Assembly: GCF_004337985.1 (NCBI RefSeq)
Contig: NC_043740.1
Span: 1,281,080 to 1,345,079, forward strand
Direction of reading: 5' to 3'
Length of the DNA stretch: 64,000 nucleotides
Origin: Pyricularia pennisetigena
Taxonomy: Eukaryota > Ascomycota > Sordariomycetes > Magnaporthales > Pyriculariaceae
Part shown: positions 46,187-58,107 of the stretch, one piece after another
Layout of the letters: the number at the start of each line of letters is the position of its first letter
Numbering within the stretch: position 1 is the first letter of the stretch
Made by a program: the position numbers and the translations under genes
The notes under the pieces: generated by a model
What the model was told of the DNA's origin: nothing
What the model saw: only the letters and a program-made list of their open reading frames with translations
Databases searched by the model: none

Positions 46187-48815
46187 GCTGATGATGCAGT
46201 AGGATACAATTATCTATATGAAAAGCCGGATACGAGAATAATGTGCTTGTTCTTGGGAGGTAATGATGCTAATGATGATGGGGAGGATGAGAGAGTTGGA
46301 GTCCTGGTAGTGGGAGGGAAGGCCTGAATAGTTATACTCGACATAGACGCCAGAGGTGACGGCGGAGTGAAAGGCAGTAAAGGATGTGGAAAGAGACTGG
46401 AGTAGGGGTAGAGGGGTGTGCTTAAGCAATTGGAGACGCCCTGGTCAACAAGGAATAATGAAATTGAATATGGAAGAGACATACCCCTGGTGTGCAATAT
46501 GAACGAGGGGCTAGATGGGGAAAGCAGTAGAGCCTCGAGCTGGAATGCTACGGCCCACGATCAACGGACTGCAGCCACTTGCCACGGAGATAAGAAATAG
46601 TACTTGTTCAGAACATGTTGGCCGATCTCTTTGACACCACCACTACCACCATCAACCAGCACTGACCTGCCCTTAGGTTTGCTTGAAGCCCTTTGCATTG
46701 GTTGCATTGATATAATGTTTGAGGACTTGGGCCTGGCTAGTCTAGACGTTTCATTGCGTCAAGACAGACTGACAACGCGGGATCTGGTGTGGAGAGATCT
46801 GGACAAACTATAGAGCAGAAACAGACAGGAACAGGGAGCGCATAAAGCGGAGAGAAGGGCAGAGCAGGAGTAGACACAGCCGAGTGGGGGATAGCTTGTT
46901 CCTGATTTAAGCTCTGATTTTGCAAGGGGCATTTCCATTTCCAGGTACCTTATTGTGGGTGGGTGCAAGATCGGCGTGTGGATGCAGCAGGTACCCTACC
47001 AGTTCTGTATTGCCATACTACCGTACTTGTAGCACCTGTAGGTAGGTCTCAAGGCTGACTTTGACCTTTGGTCTGGTGGGTCCAGATAACCAAGATCGCA
47101 ATTTCTATTTTGTCGACCAGTTGAGGAAGGGGTAAGATGCCGGGGTAAGACGGGCTGTGAACGTACTGTATTGCTCGGCGTTGGCGGTGCACAGCCAACT
47201 ACCGCATTTGACAATTACTGCAGTGTAACGTTGTTAGCACTCACAACACATCAAAAGAAAGAAAAAAGAAAAAAAAATTACTGTAGTAAAGACACCTATG
47301 TAGACGTCAAGACTTGTATGTCGGGGTTAGCATATGTGTGTGGGCTGCTCGCTTCTGTTCTCTAGTCTAGCAGTAGTTGATCGAACGTTGAACCAGTCTA
47401 GATAAGACGCTAACACATAAGCGCGCCGTCGAGTGCCGATTCCAGTTAAGGTTAAAGGTATTGGTCAGCTTGACCGGATGAACACGCATAAATGAGGGAT
47501 ATGACCAACCACGGCCCGGCTACTCATCGGAAGTATTTCGATGTAGATCAATCAGTCAGTGCCGAAGTCAGTGCGACTGTCGTATATATCTCCATAAGCA
47601 TCTCAAATTGACACTAATTGAAACCTGGAATGGACACCCAAGCATAGGTCTGGAATGGAAATGGGCAATGATTGCCACAGTTTTGGCACACAATTGAGCG
47701 CCCCCGGACTCTGGCGAACGGCTGGCCATGAGACATTGCCCCGGGAGCTCTGTGCTGACATCAACTGAGGACGTAGCTGAAATCTCTTACAACTTTGAGG
47801 GCAATAGGGAGCATTCTGCGAGTAGACTGGTGTCCGTCTTCTGGGCCCGCAGTCCGGTGGTGGCTTGCTCGCTATTCTTTATCCGCCCTAGCTGTCGCTG
47901 TGCTTGCTCTTTGCACAAAATAAGGAGACTGAATGAGCACGGACGATCCTAACGTCAGAGTGACAGGCGCAGGATGAGGATTAGAGGGGTTGCCAGCTCT
48001 TTTTTGGCGACAACATCAAGCAAAGTACGAAGTACGGGGAGCGGACAAACTACGCTTTGGAGAACACGCGCGAGTATGGTCTAGCTTAGGCGATAGATAG
48101 GTAGATACCTAGGACAAGAGGTATAAAAAAATAAAATAAAAAGTAATGGAACGATGGCTAAGTTGGGGTCGAAACAAGGTTGCTCGGAAACGCCGCTCGT
48201 CGTAGTCGTCGGAGCGTTTATTCCTCGTCTACTTTTGGTTCGGTCAAGTAAACGTGGTTGCGGGAACCAAAAGTGTAGCGTGGTCTGTCAACGGTCGCTT
48301 TCTGTCTTCTACGGCACAAGAAAGCAGCGTTCGATGTTTGTGGTGTCTTTGCCGCCTTTTTCTCGCAAAAGACACCTCAAAGAGTATTAGCTTGGCCTGG
48401 TAGGGTAATTCATCAGATCGACCGTGGCTGACTGCCAAGCGGAGCCGTCAGACCGGTGAAAACGTCAGAGAAGAAATGGTATGAGCCACCAAAGGTTAGT
48501 TAGTGGGTTTTTGCGCGACACAAACAGCGAGTGCATGGGCGACGCGGATATTTGGCGTTGCTTGGGGCCGCCCATTTACCGCGAGGCCGCAGCCAAATGC
48601 AGGTCGGGGAGGGTAGTGGATGAACCGGTAAAGTGATTTTTAAATCGGCGACTTTGGATAGTACAGTTGTAAGCCAAGTTAGGTTTTGATATTGGGTAGA
48701 TACTGAATGACGTGACCATGTCCACTGTAAATCATCCCATTTCAGCCGCGCTGAAAGGAAGGTAAAGCAATTGATGACAGACCCTGAATCGCACAAATGG
48801 GAACGGCGGGACCGA

Positions 48816-48830
48816 CACGCCACGCCACGC
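48816..48830. repeat. (CACGC)3
   Basis: Three perfect pentamers followed by a partial copy; non-coding. Confidence 0.8.
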
Positions 48831-48930
48831 CACCATCGAGCGGTGGTGTCTTCTGGTTGCCGTCCTTTCCTTCATGGATCTCAGCTGGGTGATCAGATTT
48901 GGTAGTGTAGATGGATGCTGACTTCCCTGC

Positions 48931-48950
48931 AGGGCAGGGCAGGGCAGGGC
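48931..48950. repeat. (AGGGC)4
   Basis: Four perfect pentamers; G-rich, non-coding. Confidence 0.85.
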
Positions 48951-49562
48951 GGTTTGGCGTTGGCGGCCCCTTGGGTGCCCTGTGCACTTTGCAGTACTAG
49001 ACAAGGGTCCTTAGAATCAGGGCTTAGCGGGTCGGATCAAGGCCGACCTGGGCTACAGTGGGGGGCCAACCATACTGTACCATCCTGTAATTACTATAGC
49101 AGTTCGTACAGTAAAGAGTAGAGAAAAGTCAGTCAAGTCTTGGCTAAAATTCAAGCACCGTGAGATCCTAACAACCTCCACTTTGCCCCCGGCGCTTACA
49201 TCTGGTCGTCTTGCTTCTCATCGCTGCAACCAACAGCGAATATCAAGCCGTTGGGCGTTTATCGCGGGGCAGTCTAGGCATTTACGATATTCATTTGATG
49301 TCTTATGCCTCGATGGCTTTCTTTCCAAGTGCTGCTTCGCCCTCACGCGTCTGTCTATCCTAAACAGTCAAGCAGTTAGATCGATCGCCGCGGTTGGTTG
49401 GGCGCGCAGGAAATAGGGCTAGCCAGCAGCAGGGGCCTAGTTGGTCTGATCAAGTTTCACGCCTAAAACACCCTTTTGATTAGTTCCAAATTGGCATCCA
49501 CTCCATCACATCTGACCTGACGTGGTGCGCGGGGAGGAGTTTTTTTGCTGAGGATAGTGCTT

Positions 49563-49598
49563 TGGCAAGCAAGTTGGCAAGTAAGCTGGCAAGCGACC
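49563..49598. repeat. three imperfect 12-base units
   Basis: Three consecutive units beginning TGGCAAG, each 12 bases long with small differences; non-coding. Confidence 0.8.
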
Positions 49599-51298
49599 AT
49601 GATACTGAGCAACTGGCAGCAGCACCCTTCTACGGGTTCTTTCCACCCCGAGAAAGAACAATCGTGACCACGATAATTACCGCTCGCTTTGTTCATATCT
49701 GGTCAAAGTATACCTACGCGTCGCTCACAACTATGCAGAAATGTCCTGATGCCCAAATGAATGTGGCGATTGTGCCAAGTACTACTAGCAGAGTGCCACT
49801 TGCAGGCAACCCCAGCCCTCGGCATGTAGCACCCCTTGACATGCGATGCCTTCATTGCCAAGCTGCCTATTTGCACTTATCCCACTTCGGCGACCTCCTA
49901 GGGTAGTTCGGCGATCTCGGATCCTCGGATGTTCTCGCTCTGAATCCAATCACCTGCTGCGATAGACCTAGGTGTTCGCTTTGGGTGGGAAAGAGCCCCC
50001 GGATCCTCCATCCGAGCGATACAGCTCTGATCGCCTGCCTCTTTAAGGTTCGGAACTTGATAACAAATCACCAACATACTAGGCACATAATGAGGATGGC
50101 TGATGGATGTTTGACTTTTTGGAATTACAGAGCCCCTGAGTCCGGTAGAAGTGGGCAGAGTCAAATGATCCGGGCAGTTTGCCCCTGCCATTCATCGTCA
50201 TCAAGCACTCAGCATACAGGCAGGCAAAGAAAAGCAGAAAGTCCATATAATAGTGGACCACGTTTAACTCAACAGATCGGGCTATCCCGTACGAGGTATA
50301 GCATAGGTTAAAGGGTGTCAACCCGAGACCAAAAAGATGATAGCTGTGGTCACTAGCTTGGTTATTCTGTCTAAAGCTCTAAACGTTTTCAAGGGCCATA
50401 GGAAAAAAGCTGCGATGCATGCCTTCTGTATGGCGAATATACTCTACCAAGCCCAGCCAGTGCTATCTGGGCCTCAAAAGGATACCTTGAATATTTTAGT
50501 GTACATGGTCGAATAGCTCTAAGCTCGATCAAAGGCCACTCGACATCAGTCTATGTCCCCGTTCCTGATGTGAGGGAGTCTTCAGGCCGCTGAAACCTTC
50601 CTTTTTGGGCAAGGTCTGGAGCTAAAGAGACAAGCACTAGCAAGCAATCGTACTTTAGATCCTACGCCTCCCTTGATCAGTCATGTCAAAATAGGTATAA
50701 TTCCTACTTTTAGTCTCCCATGCCGGACTTACCGACATCAAAATCTTCGAGTCTAAATCATCGGTCCCGTCTTCACACTTGCGTATTGTGTCGTATTTCG
50801 TTTTCCATCTGTTAGCTTATCAGAAAGCCTAGACTAGTCTAGCTAGTTGCAATATCAAATCATCTCAGCCTCTCCAGTTCCATCTACTAACTCAATCTTT
50901 CCACTTTCTTTTGCTCTTCCTCTTACTCTTCTTCACCTTGGAGTTTCCTCTCGTCTGCATGCACACTCCCCCTCTTCCAACCAGCACAACCCTGGACGGT
51001 GTCGGCGGTAACAGTGCCAACATTACCCATGGAATTTTCGGAGTAACTGCGGATAGCAAGTCTTCGCCTCGCTTCCTCCACCCTAGCTAAGTCTGGCCCA
51101 AAAAGAAGGCCATCCAGAAAGAGGTCCTCGTGCAACCTAGTCCAGCTACGTACCCCAATCAAAGATTGGAGCGACCTCGTTTACCCATGGAGACGGGCGC
51201 AAATCAGGATCTTCTAGGAAGATATGTGGAGTGTCAAGGATCGGACCAGACGGCTTTCTATCCTGGATTTTTCCATCAGTCTTGTTGGCCGTCCAGTG

Positions 51299-51300
<2 letters not shown>

Positions 51301-51338
<38 letters not shown>
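51301..51338. repeat. poly(T) tract, 38 bases
   Basis: The longest homopolymer in the window, in non-coding DNA. Confidence 0.95.
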
Positions 51339-51340
<2 letters not shown>

Positions 51341-53332
51341 GCTTCAACAGACCACTTCATCCCCGCTTGATCGGTAGTGCATGGCCGCAAGAGTTGCCTG
51401 GACCAGTCAATCGCCCAAACTAATGTGGCCATGGAAAATAGACCAATTGGAGACAGGCAAGTGAGTACTTACCCTACTATAGCATCTACCGCATGGAAAC
51501 AATCTCCTGATACGGTTGTTTAAACTGCTTACTCCACATCTAAAAGGGTAGCCAAACAGTTCTGGTTCTTTTGCTTTTACTTTTTTTTTTCCTCCCCCTC
51601 CTTTCTGCCGCTTGCAGCTACCGGTTGACTGGGCATGAGAATACGGAGCAAATACGATATCTAGAAAAGCAATCGGGCCACACCTTTCCCCAACAACAGG
51701 TATGCAGGTAAGTAGGTATCTGTTGTCGTGGAGCAAAACTTCCGCGCCTCCGCCAGACAACAAAAATGAAGAAAAAGGCAGCGAAAGAAAATAAAAACTT
51801 CCGTCGTCGGAATATAGTTTTATTTTTCATTTTTTATTTTCTTTGTAGGTTTCTTTTTTGACATGTACTACTCGATGCAGGGTTCAGTTTCACGTTATAA
51901 GCAATACATGAAGTCGGAATTGTCTTGTGCTACTTGAACTTTGCATCTTTGATGCCTATACACCCTCTGTTCCTTACTTTTCTTTTTTGTCGGCAAAATT
52001 ACGCCTCAACTCGCTAATTCATGTGATCCATGTTCTACGCGCCTATGGAACGGGTGGGGGGCGCCGCCTGCCCATTCTACGGGGAATTTTTTTTTTTTTT
52101 TTCTTTTTTCCTTTTTGGCTCTTCTTCCTTCAGCCCCCACCACCACCACCATTTACCAGAGAGCCAGAGAACTTGCAGAGAACATTGTTCATACTACCCA
52201 CCCTTCCATCAAGGGAAACTAACCAAAAGCTCACGCACCCCACACAACCCTTTTGTTTTGCCGCTTCACAGTACTGCGGTAAAACCATAATACACGTTCA
52301 GAATGCCTTATTATGACCCCAATGTCGTACATGTAGCCCTATTGTTCGCGGAATAGAATCTCCTGCATTATAGACAAAAACCCCTCGATTTCAACGAAAA
52401 TCTTTCTCAAAGCGTACGTAGCGCCATATTGGAGGAGAGAGAACAACCTGTTGCAAGCCTGCTTCGCTCTGACAATATCAACGGGAAATTGGAAGGGGTG
52501 CCTTTGTTGGTCCCCCATGGGCAGGTTATTGAACACTTACCGAGAGGATGGTAAGGGTTGTGATTGGTCCATGCTCCCAGCAAGTTTTCCCCGCCCATCA
52601 TAGCCACAGCCTGTCGCCCAATTTCTGTACTGTCAGTTGTTGGTGGGACGGAGATAGAGAGAGCGAAAGAGAAGCTTCGGCTGAGGTGAGTAAAGTCACG
52701 AGATGGAAATATCAGTCGGGTTAAAAATCAAAATGAGTGAAATCGGGACGAACCAGAGTTCTGGACTAGCATGGAGCCGGCATTCCGTCATGATCTAGGA
52801 TCAGGAACAATAGCCAAAGCTACTTCGTAGATACAGAGCCCTGGATACTCGGCCCTAGAACCTTGAGATCACTCCAAGACCACATCAATGCATTTCAGCA
52901 ACACCCAACTTCTTTGAAGAGCTGGTTGTGCCAGAGGCTGGAGTAAGTTTCGTCATGGCAAATTGCTACAGTGTTGCTCTGCCTGCATAATCCATTGAGA
53001 AACCAACCCTTCCCGGCCTGCCGTCCCACCCAACAGTGCCGATTAAGCCGGTAGGTCGCGCCCTTGGCCGTTTATGACAAACCTCCACCTTATACCTAGG
53101 TTATGCAAGGCTCTCCCACGTCTGTAGCATTGCTCCGCGCCCCACCAAAATAAGTTGACAGAGTAAACTAGCTAGTCGTTTTTGATGAGAATCGCGGGCG
53201 GCCGTTGGGGTCGGCTAGCCGTCGACCCGACCCGCCAGGCAATATTGCTGCATGCTATGCGTTGCCGTTTAGCGACCAACCGCGGACGGCTGTGTGACCT
53301 AAGCGCGCTTCCGATCCACTCTAGTTGTGGCC

Positions 53333-55128
53333 CTATTGTGCCTCGTCGCCAATCTCGACGTCCGACATCGCCTCGAGGACCTCCTGCATTTCCTCCTCGG
53401 TAGCTTCGAGACCAGATGAACTCATGATTTTGGTGTTTTTCTCTTCGGCTATAGACAAGGACACAAGTATCAGCATAGCTTCGCATATGACCGCGCACAT
53501 ATATGTGCGTACCGGGAAATGGGAAAAAGGCGGGAAGGGAGAAATCAAGCTCACTCTTGGGTTCAACCAATAGGTTCTCTTGCACTTCGCATTCCATCAA
53601 AGTGGAGCCCTCTCCAATCTGGCTGCGCTTTCCGAGAATACACCTTACAAGCCTGCAGCCCTTCCCCACGACGACACCGTCCATCAGCAGGCAGCCCTGC
53701 AGTTTCGCGCCCTCCTCGATTTTGCAGTTGGCGCCAATGACGGACTCCTTGATTGACACCTTTTCCTCGACAATGACATTGTCAGCCACCAGGCTGTCGG
53801 GCCGAGTGATGGTCGTTCGGGGTCGTACGCCTTCCGGATACGCAACCTTGCGGGAATGCGCAAAGGGGGATGTTGCCGCTGCGACGCCCGTCTCCTCCAG
53901 TGAAGGGAGTTTAGCGAGCTGGAGTGAGACCGAAAGGAGTGCTTGTGCTGTGTCCACACGGCGAATCAACGGGTCTGTTGGGCCGGACGGGTGAATATAC
54001 GCCGTAATATGAGGAACTTGGAACTTTTCTGGGACAGAAGAAAGCCTCTTCGGTAGTGTAGGTCTGTCGGCCTTGGTAGGAGACGGTGGGCTGCTAGTCT
54101 GGGACGTCTCGGATGATTGCTCGTCGCTGGACGTGCCCAAAATACGGTCCAAGCCCAGCTTGGCTCCAAGTCCGTTCTGCCAGGTGGCTTTGGCCCACCA
54201 ACCGACAACATCTTCGGCAATGCTCTCCATGTGAGGGTTTTCCTTGACAAGATCCATCGCCCAACGTGGGAAAATGTAGATGTGCGCATCCCGATGACTT
54301 GATACCATCCGTATCCTGGAGTGAGCACGAAGCAACCCGTGGCGTATGGGGAAGCCTTCGTTGTCATCCGTTATGTCGTTGAGCGTATCTTTGGGCATTG
54401 AATACACCACGTTCTGGAGTCGCGTCAGTACAGAGTCCTTGGGTGGTGTAACCGGCAGCTCTGGGCTTGTAGTCGTGATGACAAAATCTGTCTCCTCGCC
54501 CTTGATAGGGCTTGCTTTAGTGTCGTACCACACGCCGAGACCACCGCTGCGCGGCTCATGAGTGGACTGCTGCTCCGTGAACATGCCGTCGAGCTTGGCC
54601 GACTTGACCATCCATGCTTGGACCAGCTGATCGCCACCGAGCTCACATACTAGATCGCAGGGAAGGACAAAGAAGTTCTGAGTCACAGCCTCGCGAACCT
54701 CAGGAAGACGCAGAATATCTGCGGTTCCCGTGTTGTATGTGAGGTCTTTGGGGGCTAGAAGAGTGGGTGTTGGGAGAGGTAAGCTGGTAAGGAAGGGGTT
54801 AGTCTTGAGAGAGGCGTTGAGAGCCTCTTCTGCCGTTGGCGGGCAAATAAGGGTGATGTCTGTAGAATAGTATCAGGCAGTTTAGTTATCATCCTCCCTT
54901 AGTCCGGGCTTGGAAACGGTATGGATCGAATATGGTAGCAGTCTCACCTGTGATTCCCACCCTATAGCAGAAACTCAATGGATACCAAACCATTGGCCTG
55001 TTTGCTATGGGCAGCAAAGCCTTGGGGTTCTCATCGGGATTCGTGGTGAATGTAGGAAAAGACGAGCCCGGACCACAGAGAATCAAGGCCTGCAGCCCAG
55101 GGGCCACGGCCGTGACGGCGTGAGGCAT
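53333..55128 (-). CDS. GCD1: translation initiation factor eIF2B subunit gamma
   Basis: This is the gamma subunit of the guanine-nucleotide exchange factor that recharges eIF2 with GTP in the cytosol and is the target of the integrated stress response. Three exons, 55128-54948, 54859-53555 and 53448-53333, give 533 residues. The N-terminal nucleotidyltransferase-like domain begins with GLQALILCGPGSSFPTFT and DENPKALLPIANRPMVWYP. The C-terminal half has the left-handed beta-helix hexapeptide pattern: DNVIVEEKVSIKESVIGANC, KIEEGAKLQGCLLMDGVVVG, KGCRLVRCILGKRSQIGEGS. The protein ends in an acidic tail (EAMSDVEIGDEAQ). Introns of 88 and 106 bp rejoin VGIT to DITLICPPT and EPK to EEKNTK. The MPHA start is preferred to an in-frame ATG ten codons upstream. 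The gene name follows the yeast orthologue; Gcd1 is 578 residues. Confidence 0.95.
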
Positions 55129-55890
55129 GATAAAGCAATTGATGGCAATCGTGTTCAACGGTAGTTAAGCGCGCTCTTTTTGGCTTGATAACCCTACTCA
55201 ATTTTTTTGAGATTTCTTACTTTTTTTTCACCCTTCTTAAAAAGTCACTGTCGTGATGCTATATCCAATGCTGAGTCATTATCTGACTGACAATTTGCTA
55301 CTCTAGGGATTGAAGCAAGCTTTCTATGCCAAAAACCAATCCCACTTCGAACTGCCCCGCGCATCACGTGCTTTGCATAACATCTTCCATTCAACAACCC
55401 CCCGCCCCACTCTCTACAATTGACCCTCGGCCAGCCGGGCAGGAAGGTGCGTCATCCCAAGCAATACGCATTACGAAGTGGAGACTTGAACACTGGCACC
55501 CGGCCAACCACCGAAAAATGGAGTACCGCAGCCCCCTGCCTCAGCTCAGGCACCGTTGTCAACATTATTACCGTGTACCTAAAGACCTGACCGACCTTGA
55601 ACAGCCTCCCAGCCACTTTATATCATATCGATACTCGACCAGAGTGGACAATCCGTACAGGACCGGCCCAGCCTCAATTGAGCGGCACGTCCTTGCGCAC
55701 GTCCATATTGCGATAGTCAGCTGCCTAGGTACCTGACCAAGGCGAATACCGACATCTATCGAATCTCAAAAACAGCCACAATCCCAACGGTCAAGCCCGC
55801 GATTCGCGCATGTGCACGACTTGTCGTCCCATCTTTGTCAATCTCGGCGACTGGCATGCAATGAACCTACGGCCACCCCGCCACCAGTAA
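55129..55890. other. divergent promoter region
   Basis: Shared upstream space of eIF2B gamma (-) and the PEX22-like gene (+), partly T-rich at 55200-55240. The open frame at 55326-55736 has no domain. Confidence 0.6.
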
Positions 55891-57282
55891 ATGTCGGATC
55901 AACGCGGTTCCTCTCGCCGACACGGCGTCTGGACTCACTGGGTCCCGCTGGTGCTGACCGTCACCGTCGCCACTGTCGGCATTGCCGCCTGGGCATGGAG
56001 CCAGCGCAGCGACGATGACGACGAGGTCCCCAGTCGCCCCAACAACGGCGGCGGCAACAACACGGCATCTTCATATGCCCAACATCAACAAGGCGACCAG
56101 CACCTCGATTACGAGAACGCAGACTATGGTGACAACCCACCCTACGGCGCTGCGAACCGCAGCCTCGACGTGAAGACGGGCGCCGACGCCCACTCCGAGG
56201 GCGTAAGCGGTTGGGGGACTCGCATGTCGGGCGCATTGCGTCGCACCCCGAGCCCTCAGCAGTTCCTCGACAGCGCCGGCAAGACGGTTGCAGCTGGCGT
56301 CGCCGCGGCCGGTGCCGCCGTCGGGAGTGCCCTCGCAGCCATCCGCGAGGAGGATAAGAACGCCTACGCGGACCACGAGACATGGTCGGAGGAGGCTGAC
56401 GCCAAGAAGAAGGACAAGGGATCTTCGTCGAAGCACGGCAGCAAGAAGCGCAAGACCGTCGCTATAGTCGTGTCTGCTGATATGCGTATGGATGAAGTCG
56501 ACGAGGACGGTTTCCACGAGCATGCTGTTAGTAGCCCGTTTGTTGAGTGTATCTGTATAGTTGCTAACCCTAGGTTTTTTTTTAGTCCCTGCTATCACAC
56601 ATTCCAAAGACCGTCGACTTCTCCAAGATCAAGCTTTTTGTTCTCATCTACGCCCCAGGTCTTAAGGAAGCCGGAGCTGACTCTTCAGGCAACCTTCCCC
56701 CATCTCTGAGCTCGTCATTCTCCAATATCAGCCACAACCAGGCCCAATCACCAAAAGACGAGAAGACGCCCTTGTGAGTTTATAACCATCTCCCCTGCTC
56801 AGACTCCAACCCCCTTGAAAGCCTCCCGTTTCACTCTGAAAACCAGCAAACATAACTGACCCTCCAAAAGACAAGCAGCGACGGCGTCAAGCCCAGCCTT
56901 CAACGCAATTTACAGCCAAGCCCTCGCCCTCGTGGAGAAAGAGACCATGATCCTCCCCTTCACGAGCTCGACCGGCTATAGCCACATCCTGCGCCACCTC
57001 CAACCAGACGTCGTGTACCTCCAAGAGTCCCTGTCGGGCGAGGAGGGCATCGTCGTCTCGCAAATGCAGGCCTGGCTCAACAAGGAGATCATCCTCGTCG
57101 TCGGCGCTGACAGTGGCAGCGGCGGTCTAGCGGACAGTGAGTCCGAGGTGGAGCGGCCCAGTAAGGGCGTCAAGAAGTGGTGGCAGCGCGAGGAGCGCGT
57201 AGGCAGGGGAAGGGGCGTCGTCGTCGTGGACGGTATGCGCGTTACGGACGACTGGATCAGGAGGGTCCAGGGTCGAGAGTAG
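55891..57282 (+). CDS. PEX22-like peroxisomal membrane protein
   Basis: Three exons, 55891-56526, 56586-56773 and 56871-57282, give 411 residues. One membrane span lies near the N-terminus (WVPLVLTVTVATVGIAAWAW, residues 17-36), followed by an acidic DDDDE stretch. A region rich in Ala/Gly helices (KTVAAGVAAAGAAVGSALAAI) precedes a folded C-terminal domain with alternating strands and helices: TVAIVVSADM, SLLSHIPKTVDFSKIKLFVLIYAP, AFNAIYSQALALVEKETMILPF, DVVYLQESLSG and RGVVVVDGMRV. This matches the filamentous-fungal peroxin-22-like family, proposed to anchor the ubiquitin-conjugating enzyme PEX4 at the peroxisome. The 59- and 97-base introns restore EHASLLSHIP and TPLQAATASSPAF. Membership is from family style recognised by eye, so moderately sure. 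Confidence 0.8.
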
Positions 57283-58107
57283 ATATGGGGTGGATTTCAA
57301 AGGTAACGGGACGGATATGGACGGGGGGTTTTTAAGCTCATACGATGAAAGGGATTGGACAAGGGTTAACGCAAACTTGGGTTTTTAGGAATTGCCTGTG
57401 AACTCGGGGAAGCACACCTGCCTGCCCCTTGCTGTAGTGTAATGTCTTTCGAATTTAGGACCGTATATACCACGATTGATCTTGATTCAAAAAATACCCA
57501 GAGCCTTAGCACTCTGCATTCTTGGTAGTGAGAACAACGGCAGGCCGTGGTAGGGTGGCTTATTTCATGCTGCGATATATGTCACCATTGCTGAGGTCAC
57601 TCTGTACAGTAAGGCAGGTGTGGGCGTGGCGGTCGATCCCTTGGCCAGGGTGAACCATTTAAAAACAGCCCGAAGTCTCAAAAATAGACTTCCTCCTGTA
57701 AGCAAGTCAGGAAGAAAAGGTATATACGTAATAAATCAGGAAAAAACAGTCTGAACTTAATCCATCCGTTAAAGAACACATCTAGGATAGGGCAAGCATC
57801 CCCAGCTATTCGGAACGCCATGGTGCATGGATAAGCATGAGACGCGGCGTGATTCAATGCCGGGGAAACACTTGGCACAAAGTTTCTATTTGCTCAAATT
57901 GTTGTCTCTGTATCTGTCAAAACAGTGCAGTTGTATTTATCCAAATAACATTACCACCCAGCCGGATCCATATGCAGATAATGACAGGAATAGACACAAA
58001 CGCCAAACGCCTAATCCGTAATCGCCACCAAAACGAATGAATGCCACCAAGATCACAACAAAAGAAATGAGACAGAAAAAAGAACCTGCAAAAACAAATA
58101 TAATTTA
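57283..58107. other. convergent intergenic region
   Basis: 3' space between the PEX22-like gene (+) and the transporter gene (-). Nothing else is seen. Confidence 0.6.

Larger units (their letters stand above)
46187..53332. other. 7.1 kb gene-empty region upstream of the C2H2 factor
   Basis: No frame is supported on either strand. The part next to 46186 is the promoter and leader of the C2H2 factor. The rest holds CTAGTCTAG-type motifs (46737, 47362, 50829), short tandem repeats (48816-48830, 48931-48950, 49563-49598), a 38-base T run (51301-51338) and a T-rich stretch at 52086-52110. The left edge of eIF2B gamma is its 3' end, so most of this space could belong to the regulator. Confidence 0.5.
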
